From Edaphobacter lichenicola (GTDB lineage Bacteria > Acidobacteriota > Terriglobia > Terriglobales > Acidobacteriaceae), in NCBI RefSeq assembly GCF_014201315.1, contig NZ_JACHDY010000001.1:1364001-1428000 (forward strand): DNA of 64,000 bases. Direction: 5' to 3'. Numbering within the stretch: the stretch's first letter is position 1; every line of letters starts with the position of its first letter. Positions 1 through 8,051 of the stretch are shown here, piece after piece. The notes under the pieces are model-generated. The model saw only the letters and a program-made list of their open reading frames with translations, did no database searches and was not told the DNA's origin. The translations under genes were made by a program, and so were the position numbers.

Positions 1-188
1 GATCCACCCTGCGTCGGATTAGCAAGCACCGCCATTCGACGCAACACCACCGCAACCGCGATCACAACGCAGATCCAGAAAGCCACCTTCAGCCAGCGAG
101 GATACCCATACGCACGATACCCAGAAGAGACACCGCGACCAGCACCCCCTCGCATCTCGATCACCCGTGCCGGAGCCTTCGCATCCAT
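1..188 (-). CDS. N-terminal fragment of a membrane protein, cut by the window edge
   Basis: An open frame runs from an ATG at 188 leftwards off the window, giving 62 residues without a stop. The first 30 residues are Gly/Arg-rich and polar. They are followed by one clear hydrophobic segment (about residues 34-48, KVAFWICVVIAVAVVL) flanked by Arg, which is typical of a first transmembrane helix. The layout, with a short basic cytoplasmic tail, one helix and then RRMAVLANPTQ, reminds me of DUF2306-type predicted membrane proteins, but that is a guess. A competing frame on the same strand (19-219) is Cys/Gly-rich and looks like a shadow. The gene precedes the edge, so its family must be settled from the neighbouring sequence. 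Confidence 0.6.
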   Translation of the reverse strand, partial: MDAKAPARVIEMRGGAGRGVSSGYRAYGYPRWLKVAFWICVVIAVAVVLRRMAVLANPTQGG

Positions 189-266
189 AAACCCTCCCTG
201 CCGCGAGGCCGAGCCGCACTCCGCTCAGGCCTCCAAAGGGTACGCAAAGAAGAATCCCGCCGTTCC

Positions 267-1466
267 CTACTGCCCGCCCGTTCCACCCGCACTTAGGCTG
301 AAGATCGGCAGATACAGCGCAATCAGAATCGTCGTCACCACGAGCCCCATCATGATCAGGATCAGCGGCTCAATCAAACTCATCGCCGCCGTAAGATTCG
401 TCTGCACATCCTCCTCAAAAAACTCCGCCACAGAATTCAACATCTGCGGCAGCGCACCAGTCGATTCGCCCACCTCGATCATCTCGATCGCCAGCTCCGG
501 AAACACTTTCGTCGCCTGCAGACTGACCGACAAACCCTTCCCCTCGCGAACCGTCTCGACGGATTTATAGACCGCGCTCGCAATCTGCCGCGAATCGATC
601 GACTTCGCCGCAGTCTCAAGCGACGGCACCAGCGGCAATCCACCCGTCAGCAGTGTCGAAAGCGTCCGCGAAAACAACCCCACCTGATACTTCAGCCACA
701 CACTGCCAAACACCGGCAGCTTGATCCGAATCTTGTCGATCAGGCTAGCGCCCGCATCCGTCTTCGACCACCGATACAGCAAAAATCCAACCACACCCAC
801 CACCACCGCAACATAAATCCCGTAAGCCTGCGCCTCCCGCCCCAGGTTCAGCAGGAACGTAGTCAACGCCGGCAGCTTCGTCCCCAACTGGTCATAGAGC
901 TGCGCAAACCGCGGCACCACAAACGTGATCAGAAAGATAAACAGCGCAATCACCATCACCACCAGCAGCGCCGGATAGATCAGACTCGCCTTCAGCTTCT
1001 TCCGAAACGTCAGCGACACCCGCTGGAAGTCCAGGAACCGCTGCAGCACCTCCTCCAGATTTCCCGACCGCTCTCCCGCCAGCAGCGTGGTCGTATAAAC
1101 AATCGGAAATCCGCCCTGCGCCTCAAACGCCTGCGAGATCGACTCCCCCGTCTTCACCCGCGACGCCACATCCTCCAACTGCGCGCGAAAGTGCGGAATC
1201 TTCTGCCGCTTACCCAGCAGCTCCAGCGAGCCCAGAATCGGCAACCCCGCCTTGATCAACGTCAGAAACTGTTGATTGAAGACCAGAAACGTCTCCAGCT
1301 TCACCTTCTTCTTGCTCGCCCCCAGCGCACTCTTCGCCTTGACCGAATAGACGAAGTACCCCGCCTGCGTGAACCGCGCCTTCAGCTCCTCTGCCGTAGC
1401 CGCCGCGTGGCTCTGCTCCATCACCCGTCCACGCTCATCCGCCAGCTTGATCACAAACTCAGTCAT
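267..1466 (-). CDS. Type II secretion/type IV pilus inner-membrane platform protein (GspF/PilC family)
   Basis: This is a polytopic inner-membrane platform protein of the GspF/PilC family, which couples the cytoplasmic assembly ATPase to pilin or pseudopilin assembly. About 399 residues is the normal family size. A short N-terminal cytoplasmic segment is followed by two GspF domains: the first (about residues 65-190) carries FNQQFLTLIKAGLPI and GERSGNLEEVL, and the second (about 265-390) carries FSRTLSTLLTGGLPL and GESTGALPQML. Hydrophobic helices follow each domain (LIYPALLVVMVIALFIFL; the C-terminal LIEPLILIMMGLVV). The ATG at 1466 is preferred over an in-frame GTG five codons upstream because the protein proper begins MTEFVIKL. 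No ATPase or pilin gene lies in the window, so GspF and PilC cannot be told apart here. Confidence 0.9.
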   Translation of the reverse strand: MTEFVIKLADERGRVMEQSHAAATAEELKARFTQAGYFVYSVKAKSALGASKKKVKLETFLVFNQQFLTLIKAGLPILGSLELLGKRQKIPHFRAQLEDVASRVKTGESISQAFEAQGGFPIVYTTTLLAGERSGNLEEVLQRFLDFQRVSLTFRKKLKASLIYPALLVVMVIALFIFLITFVVPRFAQLYDQLGTKLPALTTFLLNLGREAQAYGIYVAVVVGVVGFLLYRWSKTDAGASLIDKIRIKLPVFGSVWLKYQVGLFSRTLSTLLTGGLPLVPSLETAAKSIDSRQIASAVYKSVETVREGKGLSVSLQATKVFPELAIEMIEVGESTGALPQMLNSVAEFFEEDVQTNLTAAMSLIEPLILIMMGLVVTTILIALYLPIFSLSAGGTGGQ

Positions 1467-1735
1467 AAAACCCTGCAGCACCCGTTCAGCTAGAAGTTAC
1501 TCGTCCATCTTAGACGCTCCCGCCACCAAAACGCGTGTCAGAATGACACACCGTTACCATCCCCCAAACGGGTCACAATATTCTCAACGACCGCAAAACT
1601 GCGTTCCTGTACTATTTGTGAGACATTTCCGTCGCCACGAATAAATCTTTCAGGCGGCATGACTCCCCGAATAAAAGCACGGTACGAGATTCACAAACCT
1701 GTTCCCGCTGAGCATCTTTTGAAGGACATGCCACA

Positions 1736-4700
1736 ATGACTGCCACTCCTTGGTGCAAGACCCCCTCCGGAGCCCGTTCACTCCTCGCCTTCCTAATCAC
1801 CCTTCTCCTCACCCTCCCCGCCTTCTCTCAAACACCAATCTTTCCAGTACTTCCATTCGATTTCGCGCTCTTCCCATCGAGCACCTATGCATACGCGGAC
1901 TTCAATGGCGACGGTCAAGTGGACCAGGCCGCCCCAAACGGCATTAACGCGATAGGCATATCGTTCAACAATGGCGCGAATCACTCGCCAACCTTCGGCA
2001 CCATTCAATTGACATGCCAGCCACAGTCAGTCGTGGCAGCAGATCTAAATAATGACTCTAAGAGCGATCTCGCCTTCTCTTGCCAGACTCCCAACCAGCC
2101 TGCATACATCGGAGTAGTGCTTGGCAACGGCGACGGAACCTTCCAGGCAGCGTCCTACTATGCGGTTCCAGGAGCGGCCAGCGTTCCAACGCTTACTACC
2201 GTCGATCTGAACGGGGACGGTTATCTCGATGTTGCCGTCCTCATAGGATCTTCGCAGGTGGGTGTCCTGCTCAATCAGGGCAGCGGCAAACCAGGCTCGC
2301 TCCTTACCGCTTCCCTCTACGCCGCGCCAGCAGGTGTGTCTTTCCTCTATATAAGCGCCGGTGACTTCAACGGCGATGGCAAGCAAGACATCGTCGCAGG
2401 AAACACGCAAATTGCGGTCTATTACGGCAAGGGTGATGGGACACTGAACACCCCACAGCTCACGACTGCGAGCGCCCCAGGAGGCCGGCCTTTTGTCACT
2501 GGAGACTTTAACCGCGACGGTTTAGCCGATATTGCTTTTCTTGGATCGCCCGCGCAGGGCTCTGCGACTTCACTTCAAGTTTTGCTTGGCGATCCCAGCG
2601 GAAAGCTCGTCACCGGCTCCAATCTCCCGCTCGATCCGTCCGTGAACTACAGCTGGATCGTGCCTTTTCAGAACACCAGCACGAGCAACATCACCAACTT
2701 CGCTCTAATCGGCTATGTGACTTCGATCGCCCTCAACGATGGCAGCGGAGACTTGTCTCTGGGTGAAAGCTATGGCGTATCGACTTTTGCAATCGCACAG
2801 ACCGGGAGCAATGGAAACACCAACCTCTACTTCCAGTCGGATGTGGAGTCAGTCGCCCTCGTCGGCAATGGCAACGGCACCTTCCAGGGCCCTCCAACGA
2901 CCTTGCTGGGTGGCGGAAGCGGCGTGGCCATCAGCGCTGACCTAAACGCGGATGGCATCTCCGATGTACTTTCGATCGACTCCGCGGGCAATCTCGTGGC
3001 TGCCCTGGGCAGGGGTAACGGCACATTCCTGGTTTCGAGCCGATCCTCCGGCACCGGCCAGCTTCTTGTCACCGGCGACTTCAACGGGGACGGCAATCTC
3101 GATGCCGTGACCATCTTTCCCGGAGCTGTCGATTTCCATGGAAACACCCTCTCAACCACATCGCTCTATTTCTATCGCGGTAATGGTGGCGGCGTCTTTC
3201 AGCCGAACACAACCCCTCAAAACCTCACGATAACCTCTGCGCTAACTCCTCTAGTGGGCGACTTCAACGGCGACAACAAACTCGACCTCATTCTCCCCTA
3301 TAAAGCTGAGAATGTGGACCCAGAAGCGCCGCAACCCCCGAGTGGAGTTCTCTTCTTGGCCGGGAATGGAGACGGAACCTTCGCTACTCCTGTTTCCTTG
3401 CCGCTTCCGTACAACACCATCGGCTTCGCCGCGGATCTGAACAACGATCATAAGCTGGACATAATTGGAGGGGACACGGTTAGCCTTGGAAACGGCGACG
3501 GGACCTTCACACAACAACCTCTCGGAATCACCGGAACTATCCTTGCTGTCAGCGATTTAAATGGTGACGGGAAGCCTGACCTGGTGATCTTCAACAACGC
3601 CACCAGTATTGGCCTATACGCAGGAAATGGGGACGGCACCTTTCAAACAACTCCCTTCTACAGCACGTCCGCTTTCAGCCCCCAGGCGGGAACTACGCCA
3701 CTGGTCGCAATCGGTGATGTCAACGGAGACGGTCATCCAGATCTAATCTTGCAGTACTTGTTAGTCATTGCTCCCAGACTCCAGGTACTTCTCGGAGACG
3801 GCACGGGCAACTTCACACCCGACTCCAATAACTACCCTCTGGGCGCTGCCACCAGTAGCATTGCGACGCTCGCTCGACTCAATAACACAGCGCCTCCTCC
3901 AGCAGCGGACCACGCTTTGGACTACCTCTACAGCGTAGGCGGAGCGGTCACCTCTCTCCTTAATCAACTCAACCCCGGTCCATCGGTTCCCATATCCTAC
4001 ACTTCGACGACGACACTCTCGTCTTCCACCAGCGGAGCGGCGCCCGGCCAGCAACTCACCCTCACCGCGACAGTTATAGGAGCCACTATAGGAGCCACCC
4101 CAACCGGCTCAGTCTCCTTCGTTGCGGACGGCAAAATACTCGGCATCGCACCGCTGACCAACGGAGTCGCCACCCTGGCGATCTCGTTCCCCGCAGCAGG
4201 CACGTTTGCCGTCATCGCCAACTACCCCGGAGACATCAACAGCGTGGCAAGCTCCTCCAACCCGCTCTCGCTGGCAATCGCACCAGTCGCTTCAAAGACA
4301 GTTCTCGAACTCTCATTCACCGGGACCGGACTTAACACTGAGCCTCTCTTCTACGCTACGGTCTCGGGCCTCAACCCCACTGGCACGGTAACCTTCAACT
4401 CTGGAACTACCACACTCGGTACTGCTCCGGTCCTGAACGGAACAGCATCCTTCACCTACACGTTTCTCACAGCTGGGAATCACCCGGTCACCGCAACTTA
4501 CTCAGGCGACGTAGCCAACCTGCCAAGCACCTCCAATACCTTCGGGGTCGACGTTCCGGAATACTCCATCACCACCTCTCCAATCTCCGCCGTCGTCAAG
4601 GCTGGGCAATCAGCAACAGCGACATTTACCGTCAATCCCTCGGTCGGCTACACAGGCACCTTGAAGTTCGCCTGCGGGCCACTACCTACCGGAGTGACCT

Positions 4701-5077
4701 GCACGTTCACACCAGCTTCGATTACCCCGTCAAGCGGCCCGGCCACTACCACCCTGACCATCACCACGACCGCACCCACCACCGCTCTTCTTCGCCGACT
4801 CGCCATCCCCCTTCAAGGGACTGCCTTGGCCAGCTTTCTCTTCCTGATCCTCATCCCGCGACGTTCTTCAAAGTGGAGTCGGAGTGGCAGGCTGATCGCG
4901 CTGATGATCGCCGCAGGGCTGATCTCACTCTCCGGCTGCAGTTCGTCCTCACCCTCCAGTTCCGGCAGCAACACACTCGCAACACCAGCAGGCGTCTACA
5001 ACATCGGCGTGAACATTACAGACTCGACAAGTAACGTTCAAAACCCGTTTTTCACGTTTCAGGTAACAGTCCAATGA
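1736..5077 (+). CDS. Secreted FG-GAP/VCBS-repeat protein with Ig-like domains
   Basis: A 1,113-residue exported protein of unknown substrate. An N-terminal signal peptide (residues 1-32, hydrophobic core LLAFLITLLLTLPAF, then SQ) is followed by at least eleven calcium-loop-like repeats of the type DFNGDGxxD, interleaved with GNGDGTF motifs. These are characteristic of FG-GAP/VCBS beta-propellers. From about residue 760 there are two Ig-like domains of the bacterial Ig-like 3 type (TPTGSVSFVADG, NPTGTVTFNSG), and then a third domain. A hydrophobic stretch (about residues 1020-1070) ending LISLSGCSSSS interrupts the third domain, so a lipobox-like motif sits inside the protein. Family knowledge suggests adhesion or surface binding. 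Its monocistronic position, flanked by a terminator at 5128, fits a stand-alone surface protein. Confidence 0.85.
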   Translation: MTATPWCKTPSGARSLLAFLITLLLTLPAFSQTPIFPVLPFDFALFPSSTYAYADFNGDGQVDQAAPNGINAIGISFNNGANHSPTFGTIQLTCQPQSVVAADLNNDSKSDLAFSCQTPNQPAYIGVVLGNGDGTFQAASYYAVPGAASVPTLTTVDLNGDGYLDVAVLIGSSQVGVLLNQGSGKPGSLLTASLYAAPAGVSFLYISAGDFNGDGKQDIVAGNTQIAVYYGKGDGTLNTPQLTTASAPGGRPFVTGDFNRDGLADIAFLGSPAQGSATSLQVLLGDPSGKLVTGSNLPLDPSVNYSWIVPFQNTSTSNITNFALIGYVTSIALNDGSGDLSLGESYGVSTFAIAQTGSNGNTNLYFQSDVESVALVGNGNGTFQGPPTTLLGGGSGVAISADLNADGISDVLSIDSAGNLVAALGRGNGTFLVSSRSSGTGQLLVTGDFNGDGNLDAVTIFPGAVDFHGNTLSTTSLYFYRGNGGGVFQPNTTPQNLTITSALTPLVGDFNGDNKLDLILPYKAENVDPEAPQPPSGVLFLAGNGDGTFATPVSLPLPYNTIGFAADLNNDHKLDIIGGDTVSLGNGDGTFTQQPLGITGTILAVSDLNGDGKPDLVIFNNATSIGLYAGNGDGTFQTTPFYSTSAFSPQAGTTPLVAIGDVNGDGHPDLILQYLLVIAPRLQVLLGDGTGNFTPDSNNYPLGAATSSIATLARLNNTAPPPAADHALDYLYSVGGAVTSLLNQLNPGPSVPISYTSTTTLSSSTSGAAPGQQLTLTATVIGATIGATPTGSVSFVADGKILGIAPLTNGVATLAISFPAAGTFAVIANYPGDINSVASSSNPLSLAIAPVASKTVLELSFTGTGLNTEPLFYATVSGLNPTGTVTFNSGTTTLGTAPVLNGTASFTYTFLTAGNHPVTATYSGDVANLPSTSNTFGVDVPEYSITTSPISAVVKAGQSATATFTVNPSVGYTGTLKFACGPLPTGVTCTFTPASITPSSGPATTTLTITTTAPTTALLRRLAIPLQGTALASFLFLILIPRRSSKWSRSGRLIALMIAAGLISLSGCSSSSPSSSGSNTLATPAGVYNIGVNITDSTSNVQNPFFTFQVTVQ

Positions 5078-5127
5078 TCCAATGATCGACAACGCAAGAT
5101 AGGATCTTTCCAAACCGTCACCAACAA

Positions 5128-5156
5128 AAAATCCCCGAGTTCGCCTCGGGGATTTT
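5128..5156. terminator. Bidirectional intrinsic terminator
   Basis: A perfect 12-bp inverted repeat (AAAATCCCCGAG at 5128-5139, complement at 5145-5156) has a 5-nt loop. It has an A-run on the left and a T-run on the right, so it can terminate both the FG-GAP gene from the left and the TetR gene from the right. Confidence 0.9.
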
Positions 5157-5176
5157 CCTGCCTCCGAATCGCCCTC

Positions 5177-5764
5177 TCAAATAATTTCAATCCCACCCAA
5201 CATCATCTCCAGCGACTCCCGCGCATCTTCCACCGCACTGCGATTCCCCTCCAGCCGGCTGATCATCAACGCCCCCTCCAGCGTCGCAATAATCGTATTC
5301 GCGATCCGCCGCGGCTTCACCTCTCCCCGAATTTCCCCCTCGGCGATCCCATCCTCCACGATGCTCGCCAGCCGAGCCTTCCACTCCTTCATCGCCACGC
5401 ACACCAGGCTCCGCAGCAGCGGATTCCCATCATCCGCATCGATCGCCGTATTCATCAGCGGACACCCGCCCGGAAAGATCCCCGGAGTCTCCGCAAACCG
5501 CCTCACCGAGTATCTCAGCTTCTCCACCGCGCCCGGAATCGCATCCTGCCCCTCCCGCCGCGCCTTCGCCACCCGCGCCCACGCATACCGAAACGCCTCC
5601 GCCGCCAGCTCCTCCTTGCTCTCGAAGTGCCGGTAAACCCCACCCTTCTCCAGCCCCGTAGCATCCAGCACATCCTGCATCGAGCACCCGGCAAACCCCC
5701 GCTGATTAAAGATCGGCGCCGCCTCCTCGATAATCCTCTGCCGCGTCAACTCACCTTTTCCCAT
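5177..5764 (-). CDS. TetR/AcrR-family repressor next to a DHA2 exporter
   Basis: A 195-residue one-component regulator. The N-terminal helix-turn-helix is complete (LTRQRIIEEAAPIFNQRGF, then GCSMQDVLDATGLEKGGVYRHF, residues 6-50). The C-terminal ligand domain is all-helical and resembles the TetR_C_6/LmrA-YxaF type. The gene is transcribed divergently from the DHA2 drug exporter at 5918. In this family that arrangement nearly always means the TetR protein represses the exporter and itself and is released by an exported compound. A 7-6-7 inverted repeat at 5864-5883 in the gap is the best candidate operator. The ligand cannot be predicted. Confidence 0.9.
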   Translation of the reverse strand: MGKGELTRQRIIEEAAPIFNQRGFAGCSMQDVLDATGLEKGGVYRHFESKEELAAEAFRYAWARVAKARREGQDAIPGAVEKLRYSVRRFAETPGIFPGGCPLMNTAIDADDGNPLLRSLVCVAMKEWKARLASIVEDGIAEGEIRGEVKPRRIANTIIATLEGALMISRLEGNRSAVEDARESLEMMLGGIEII

Positions 5765-5863
5765 CTCTCTCCCCTCGCCGCCCTACCTGCTCCGAAATCC
5801 TACAGCAGCAAGAAAACGCATCGTACGGCGCCTCTCATGAATCAGATGCTTAAAGAAACCGTT

Positions 5864-5883
5864 CAGTCTCTTTTTCGAGACTG
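5864..5883. promoter_or_regulatory. Candidate TetR operator in front of the DHA2 exporter
   Basis: CAGTCTC at 5864-5870 and its exact complement GAGACTG at 5877-5883 are separated by TTTTTC. The repeat lies between the divergent TetR and exporter genes, 34 bp upstream of the chosen exporter start. It could also form a weak hairpin in the leader, so assignment as a protein site is inference. Confidence 0.45.
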
Positions 5884-5917
5884 CGCACCCCCAAACCGAG
5901 AGGAGATGCAGAAGTCC

Positions 5918-7588
5918 ATGGCCACCGCCACCCTCATCGAGCCACTCCAGGCCACTCCCCCACAGCCGGCCAAGTCCGTAGTCCAGCTCCGTAAGTCCCG
6001 CCCCATCATCAACCCCTGGGTCGTCGCCCTCACCGTCACCCTGGCCACCTTCATGGAGCTGCTCGACACCTCCATCGCCAACGTCTCGCTCCCCTACATC
6101 GCCGGCGGTCTCGGCCGCTCCTACGACGAGGTCACCTGGATCCTCACCACCTACCTCGTCGCCAACGCCGTCGTCCTGCCCATGTCCGCCTGGCTCTCCC
6201 GCGTCTTCGGCCGCAAGACCTACTACATGGCCTGCGTGGCGCTCTTCACCATCACGTCGTTCTTCTGCGGCATCGCCCCCACCCTCGGCATCATGCTCCT
6301 CTCGCGCGTCCTCCAAGGCATCGGCGGCGGCGGCCTCGCCCCGGTCGAACAGGCCATCCTCGTAGACGCCTTCCCTCCCGCCAAACGCGCCTCCGCCTTC
6401 GCCCTCTACACCGTCGCCATCGTCACCGCACCCGCCATCGGGCCCGTCCTCGGCGGCTGGATCACCGACAACTACAACTGGCGCTGGGTCTTCTTCATCA
6501 ACATCCCCGTCGGCCTGCTCTCCCTCTTCCTCACCAACCGCTTCGTCCACGATCCCGAGTCCTACGCCGAAGAGCGCAAGACCGTCCGCGGCCCCGCAGT
6601 GAACGGAAAGCCAGGCAAGCTCCGCGTCGACGGCATCGGCATCGCCCTCGTCGGCCTCGGCTCCGCAGCCCTCGAAGTCCTCCTCGACCGCGGCCAGATC
6701 GACGACTGGTTCGGCTCCCGCTTCATCATCGCGATGTTCGTCATCGGCATCTCCTGCCTCACCGCAGCCGTCTTCTGGGAGCTCCACGTCCCCGACCCCA
6801 TCATCGACTTCCGCCTCCTCAAGGTCCGCAACTTCGCCCTCGCCAACCTCTTCTACTTCGTCTTCGGCTTCGGCCTCTTCGCCTCCACCACCATGATCCC
6901 GCAGCTCCTCCAGTCCCTCTACGGCTACCGCGCCATCGACGCCGGCCTCGTCCTTGGACCCGGAGCCCTGGTCATCACCTTCCTGGCCCCAGTAGGCGCG
7001 CAGCTGGTCCAGCGCGGCATCGTCAAGCCCCGCATCCTGCTCTTCGGAGCCGTCATGATCGTCGGCATGTCCTTCCTCCACTACAGCCACTTCAACCTCG
7101 ACACCGACTACAAGCACTACGCCCTCGCCCGCGCCCTCCAGGGCCTCGGCTACGGCTTCTTCTTCGTGCCGCTCTCGGTCATCGCCTACTCGCAGCTAAG
7201 CCCCGCACAAAACAACAAAGCCTCGTCCCTCACGAACTTCTTCCGCAACTGGGGCGGCAGCTTCGGCATCGCCTTCATCACCACCATGTCCGAGCGCCGC
7301 CAGAACTTCCACCAGGACCGAGTCGGCTCAACCATCGCAGCCTCCTCCAGCACGCTCCAGCAGAACATCCACCAGACCGCCGCCTACCTGCAAGCCCACG
7401 GCTTCTCTCCCGCCGACGCCGTCACCGCAGCCTATGGACGCGTCTACGACCAGCTCCATGCCCAAACTCAACTCCTCGCCTTCATGGACTGCTTCCACAT
7501 CATCGGCGTCATCACCCTCATCGCCGCGCCGCTGGTCCTGCTCACCAAGAGCTTCAAAGCACCAGCCAAAGCTCCCGAAGGTCACTAA
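5918..7588 (+). CDS. DHA2-family MFS drug:H+ antiporter (EmrB/QacA type)
   Basis: An inner-membrane major facilitator of the 14-helix DHA2 family, exporting drugs or toxic metabolites at the expense of the proton gradient. From the chosen start it has 556 residues. After a short polar tail the first helix carries TFMELLDTSIANVSLPYIAG, with the acidic residue typical of DHA2. Then come WILTTYLVANAVVLP, motif A-like SRVFGRKTYY and the motif C-like APAIGPVLGGWI. Other in-frame starts exist at 5837 and 5906. I chose 5918 because AGGAG ends at 5905, giving zero spacing to 5906 but a usable 12 nt to 5918, and because the candidate operator would otherwise lie in the coding region. No EmrA or TolC partner is adjacent. 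Confidence 0.88.
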   Translation: MATATLIEPLQATPPQPAKSVVQLRKSRPIINPWVVALTVTLATFMELLDTSIANVSLPYIAGGLGRSYDEVTWILTTYLVANAVVLPMSAWLSRVFGRKTYYMACVALFTITSFFCGIAPTLGIMLLSRVLQGIGGGGLAPVEQAILVDAFPPAKRASAFALYTVAIVTAPAIGPVLGGWITDNYNWRWVFFINIPVGLLSLFLTNRFVHDPESYAEERKTVRGPAVNGKPGKLRVDGIGIALVGLGSAALEVLLDRGQIDDWFGSRFIIAMFVIGISCLTAAVFWELHVPDPIIDFRLLKVRNFALANLFYFVFGFGLFASTTMIPQLLQSLYGYRAIDAGLVLGPGALVITFLAPVGAQLVQRGIVKPRILLFGAVMIVGMSFLHYSHFNLDTDYKHYALARALQGLGYGFFFVPLSVIAYSQLSPAQNNKASSLTNFFRNWGGSFGIAFITTMSERRQNFHQDRVGSTIAASSSTLQQNIHQTAAYLQAHGFSPADAVTAAYGRVYDQLHAQTQLLAFMDCFHIIGVITLIAAPLVLLTKSFKAPAKAPEGH

Positions 7589-7666
7589 GCGGACAACTAA
7601 CTTGCAGTCGTCGTTGCCCTTAAGAGCTGCCCTTGCCTCCCAACCCGACCGTCAAAAAAATTATTG

Positions 7667-7704
7667 TTGACTATCTACAATAGCCTTGTGTAGATAGTCA
7701 CAGT
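7667..7704 (+). promoter_or_regulatory. PadR promoter with embedded perfect inverted-repeat operator; leaderless start
   Basis: GACTATCTACA (7669-7679) and its exact complement TGTAGATAGTC (7689-7699) are separated by 9 nt. A -35 element TTGACT (7667-7672) overlaps the left arm and a -10 element TAGATA (7691-7696) lies in the right arm, with 18 nt between them. Transcription would begin about 7703-7705, which is the ATG of the PadR gene itself, and no ribosome binding site is visible. This fits an autorepressed, leaderless transcript. PadR boxes of the ATGT/ACAT-like class are known in the family; the exact match here is a direct observation. Confidence 0.8.
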
Positions 7705-8034
7705 ATGGGTAAGCCAAGCGATCTCGTGCAGGGCACTTTAGACCTCCTCATCCTCAAGACCATCGCACTCGAGCCGATGCACGGCTGGGCCATCGCCAAG
7801 CGCATCCAACAGATCTCGAACGAGGTCCTTCAGGTCCAACAGGGCTCCCTCTACCCCGCTCTCCACCGCCTGGAGCAGCAGGCATGGATACGCGCCAAGT
7901 GGAGCGAGACCGAAACCGGTCGTCAGGCGAAGTTCTACTCTCTCACCGCCGCCGGACGCACCCAGTTGGAGCGTGAGAAGGAAAGCTGGAACAGGCTCTC
8001 CAGCGCCATCAACCTGGTGGTCGAGAACGTATAG
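7705..8034 (+). CDS. PadR-family transcriptional repressor
   Basis: A 109-residue winged-helix regulator. The N-terminal part carries the hallmark LVQGTLDLLILKTIALEPMHGWAIAKRI, followed by QGSLYPALHRLEQQ, the recognition helix of PadR proteins. The C-terminal helix for dimer formation (LEREKESWNRLSSAINLV) is short, as in subfamily 2. It is the first gene of a two-gene unit with the ADOP permease 17 bp downstream. This pairing is very common in Acidobacteriota and suggests that it controls that permease. The promoter contains an inverted repeat covering both -35 and -10, so autorepression is likely. The inducing ligand is unknown. Confidence 0.93.
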   Translation: MGKPSDLVQGTLDLLILKTIALEPMHGWAIAKRIQQISNEVLQVQQGSLYPALHRLEQQAWIRAKWSETETGRQAKFYSLTAAGRTQLEREKESWNRLSSAINLVVENV

Positions 8035-8051
8035 CAACGGAGGTACTAGAG

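Noticed and set aside
19..219. A 66-codon Cys/Gly-rich minus-strand frame.
   Set aside because: The frame starting at 188 gives a convincing transmembrane N-terminus instead.
5783..7117. A 444-codon minus-strand frame opposite the DHA2 exporter.
   Set aside because: It is Asp/Glu/Gly/Ala-rich with no recognisable domain and mirrors the codon bias of the exporter, so it is a shadow.
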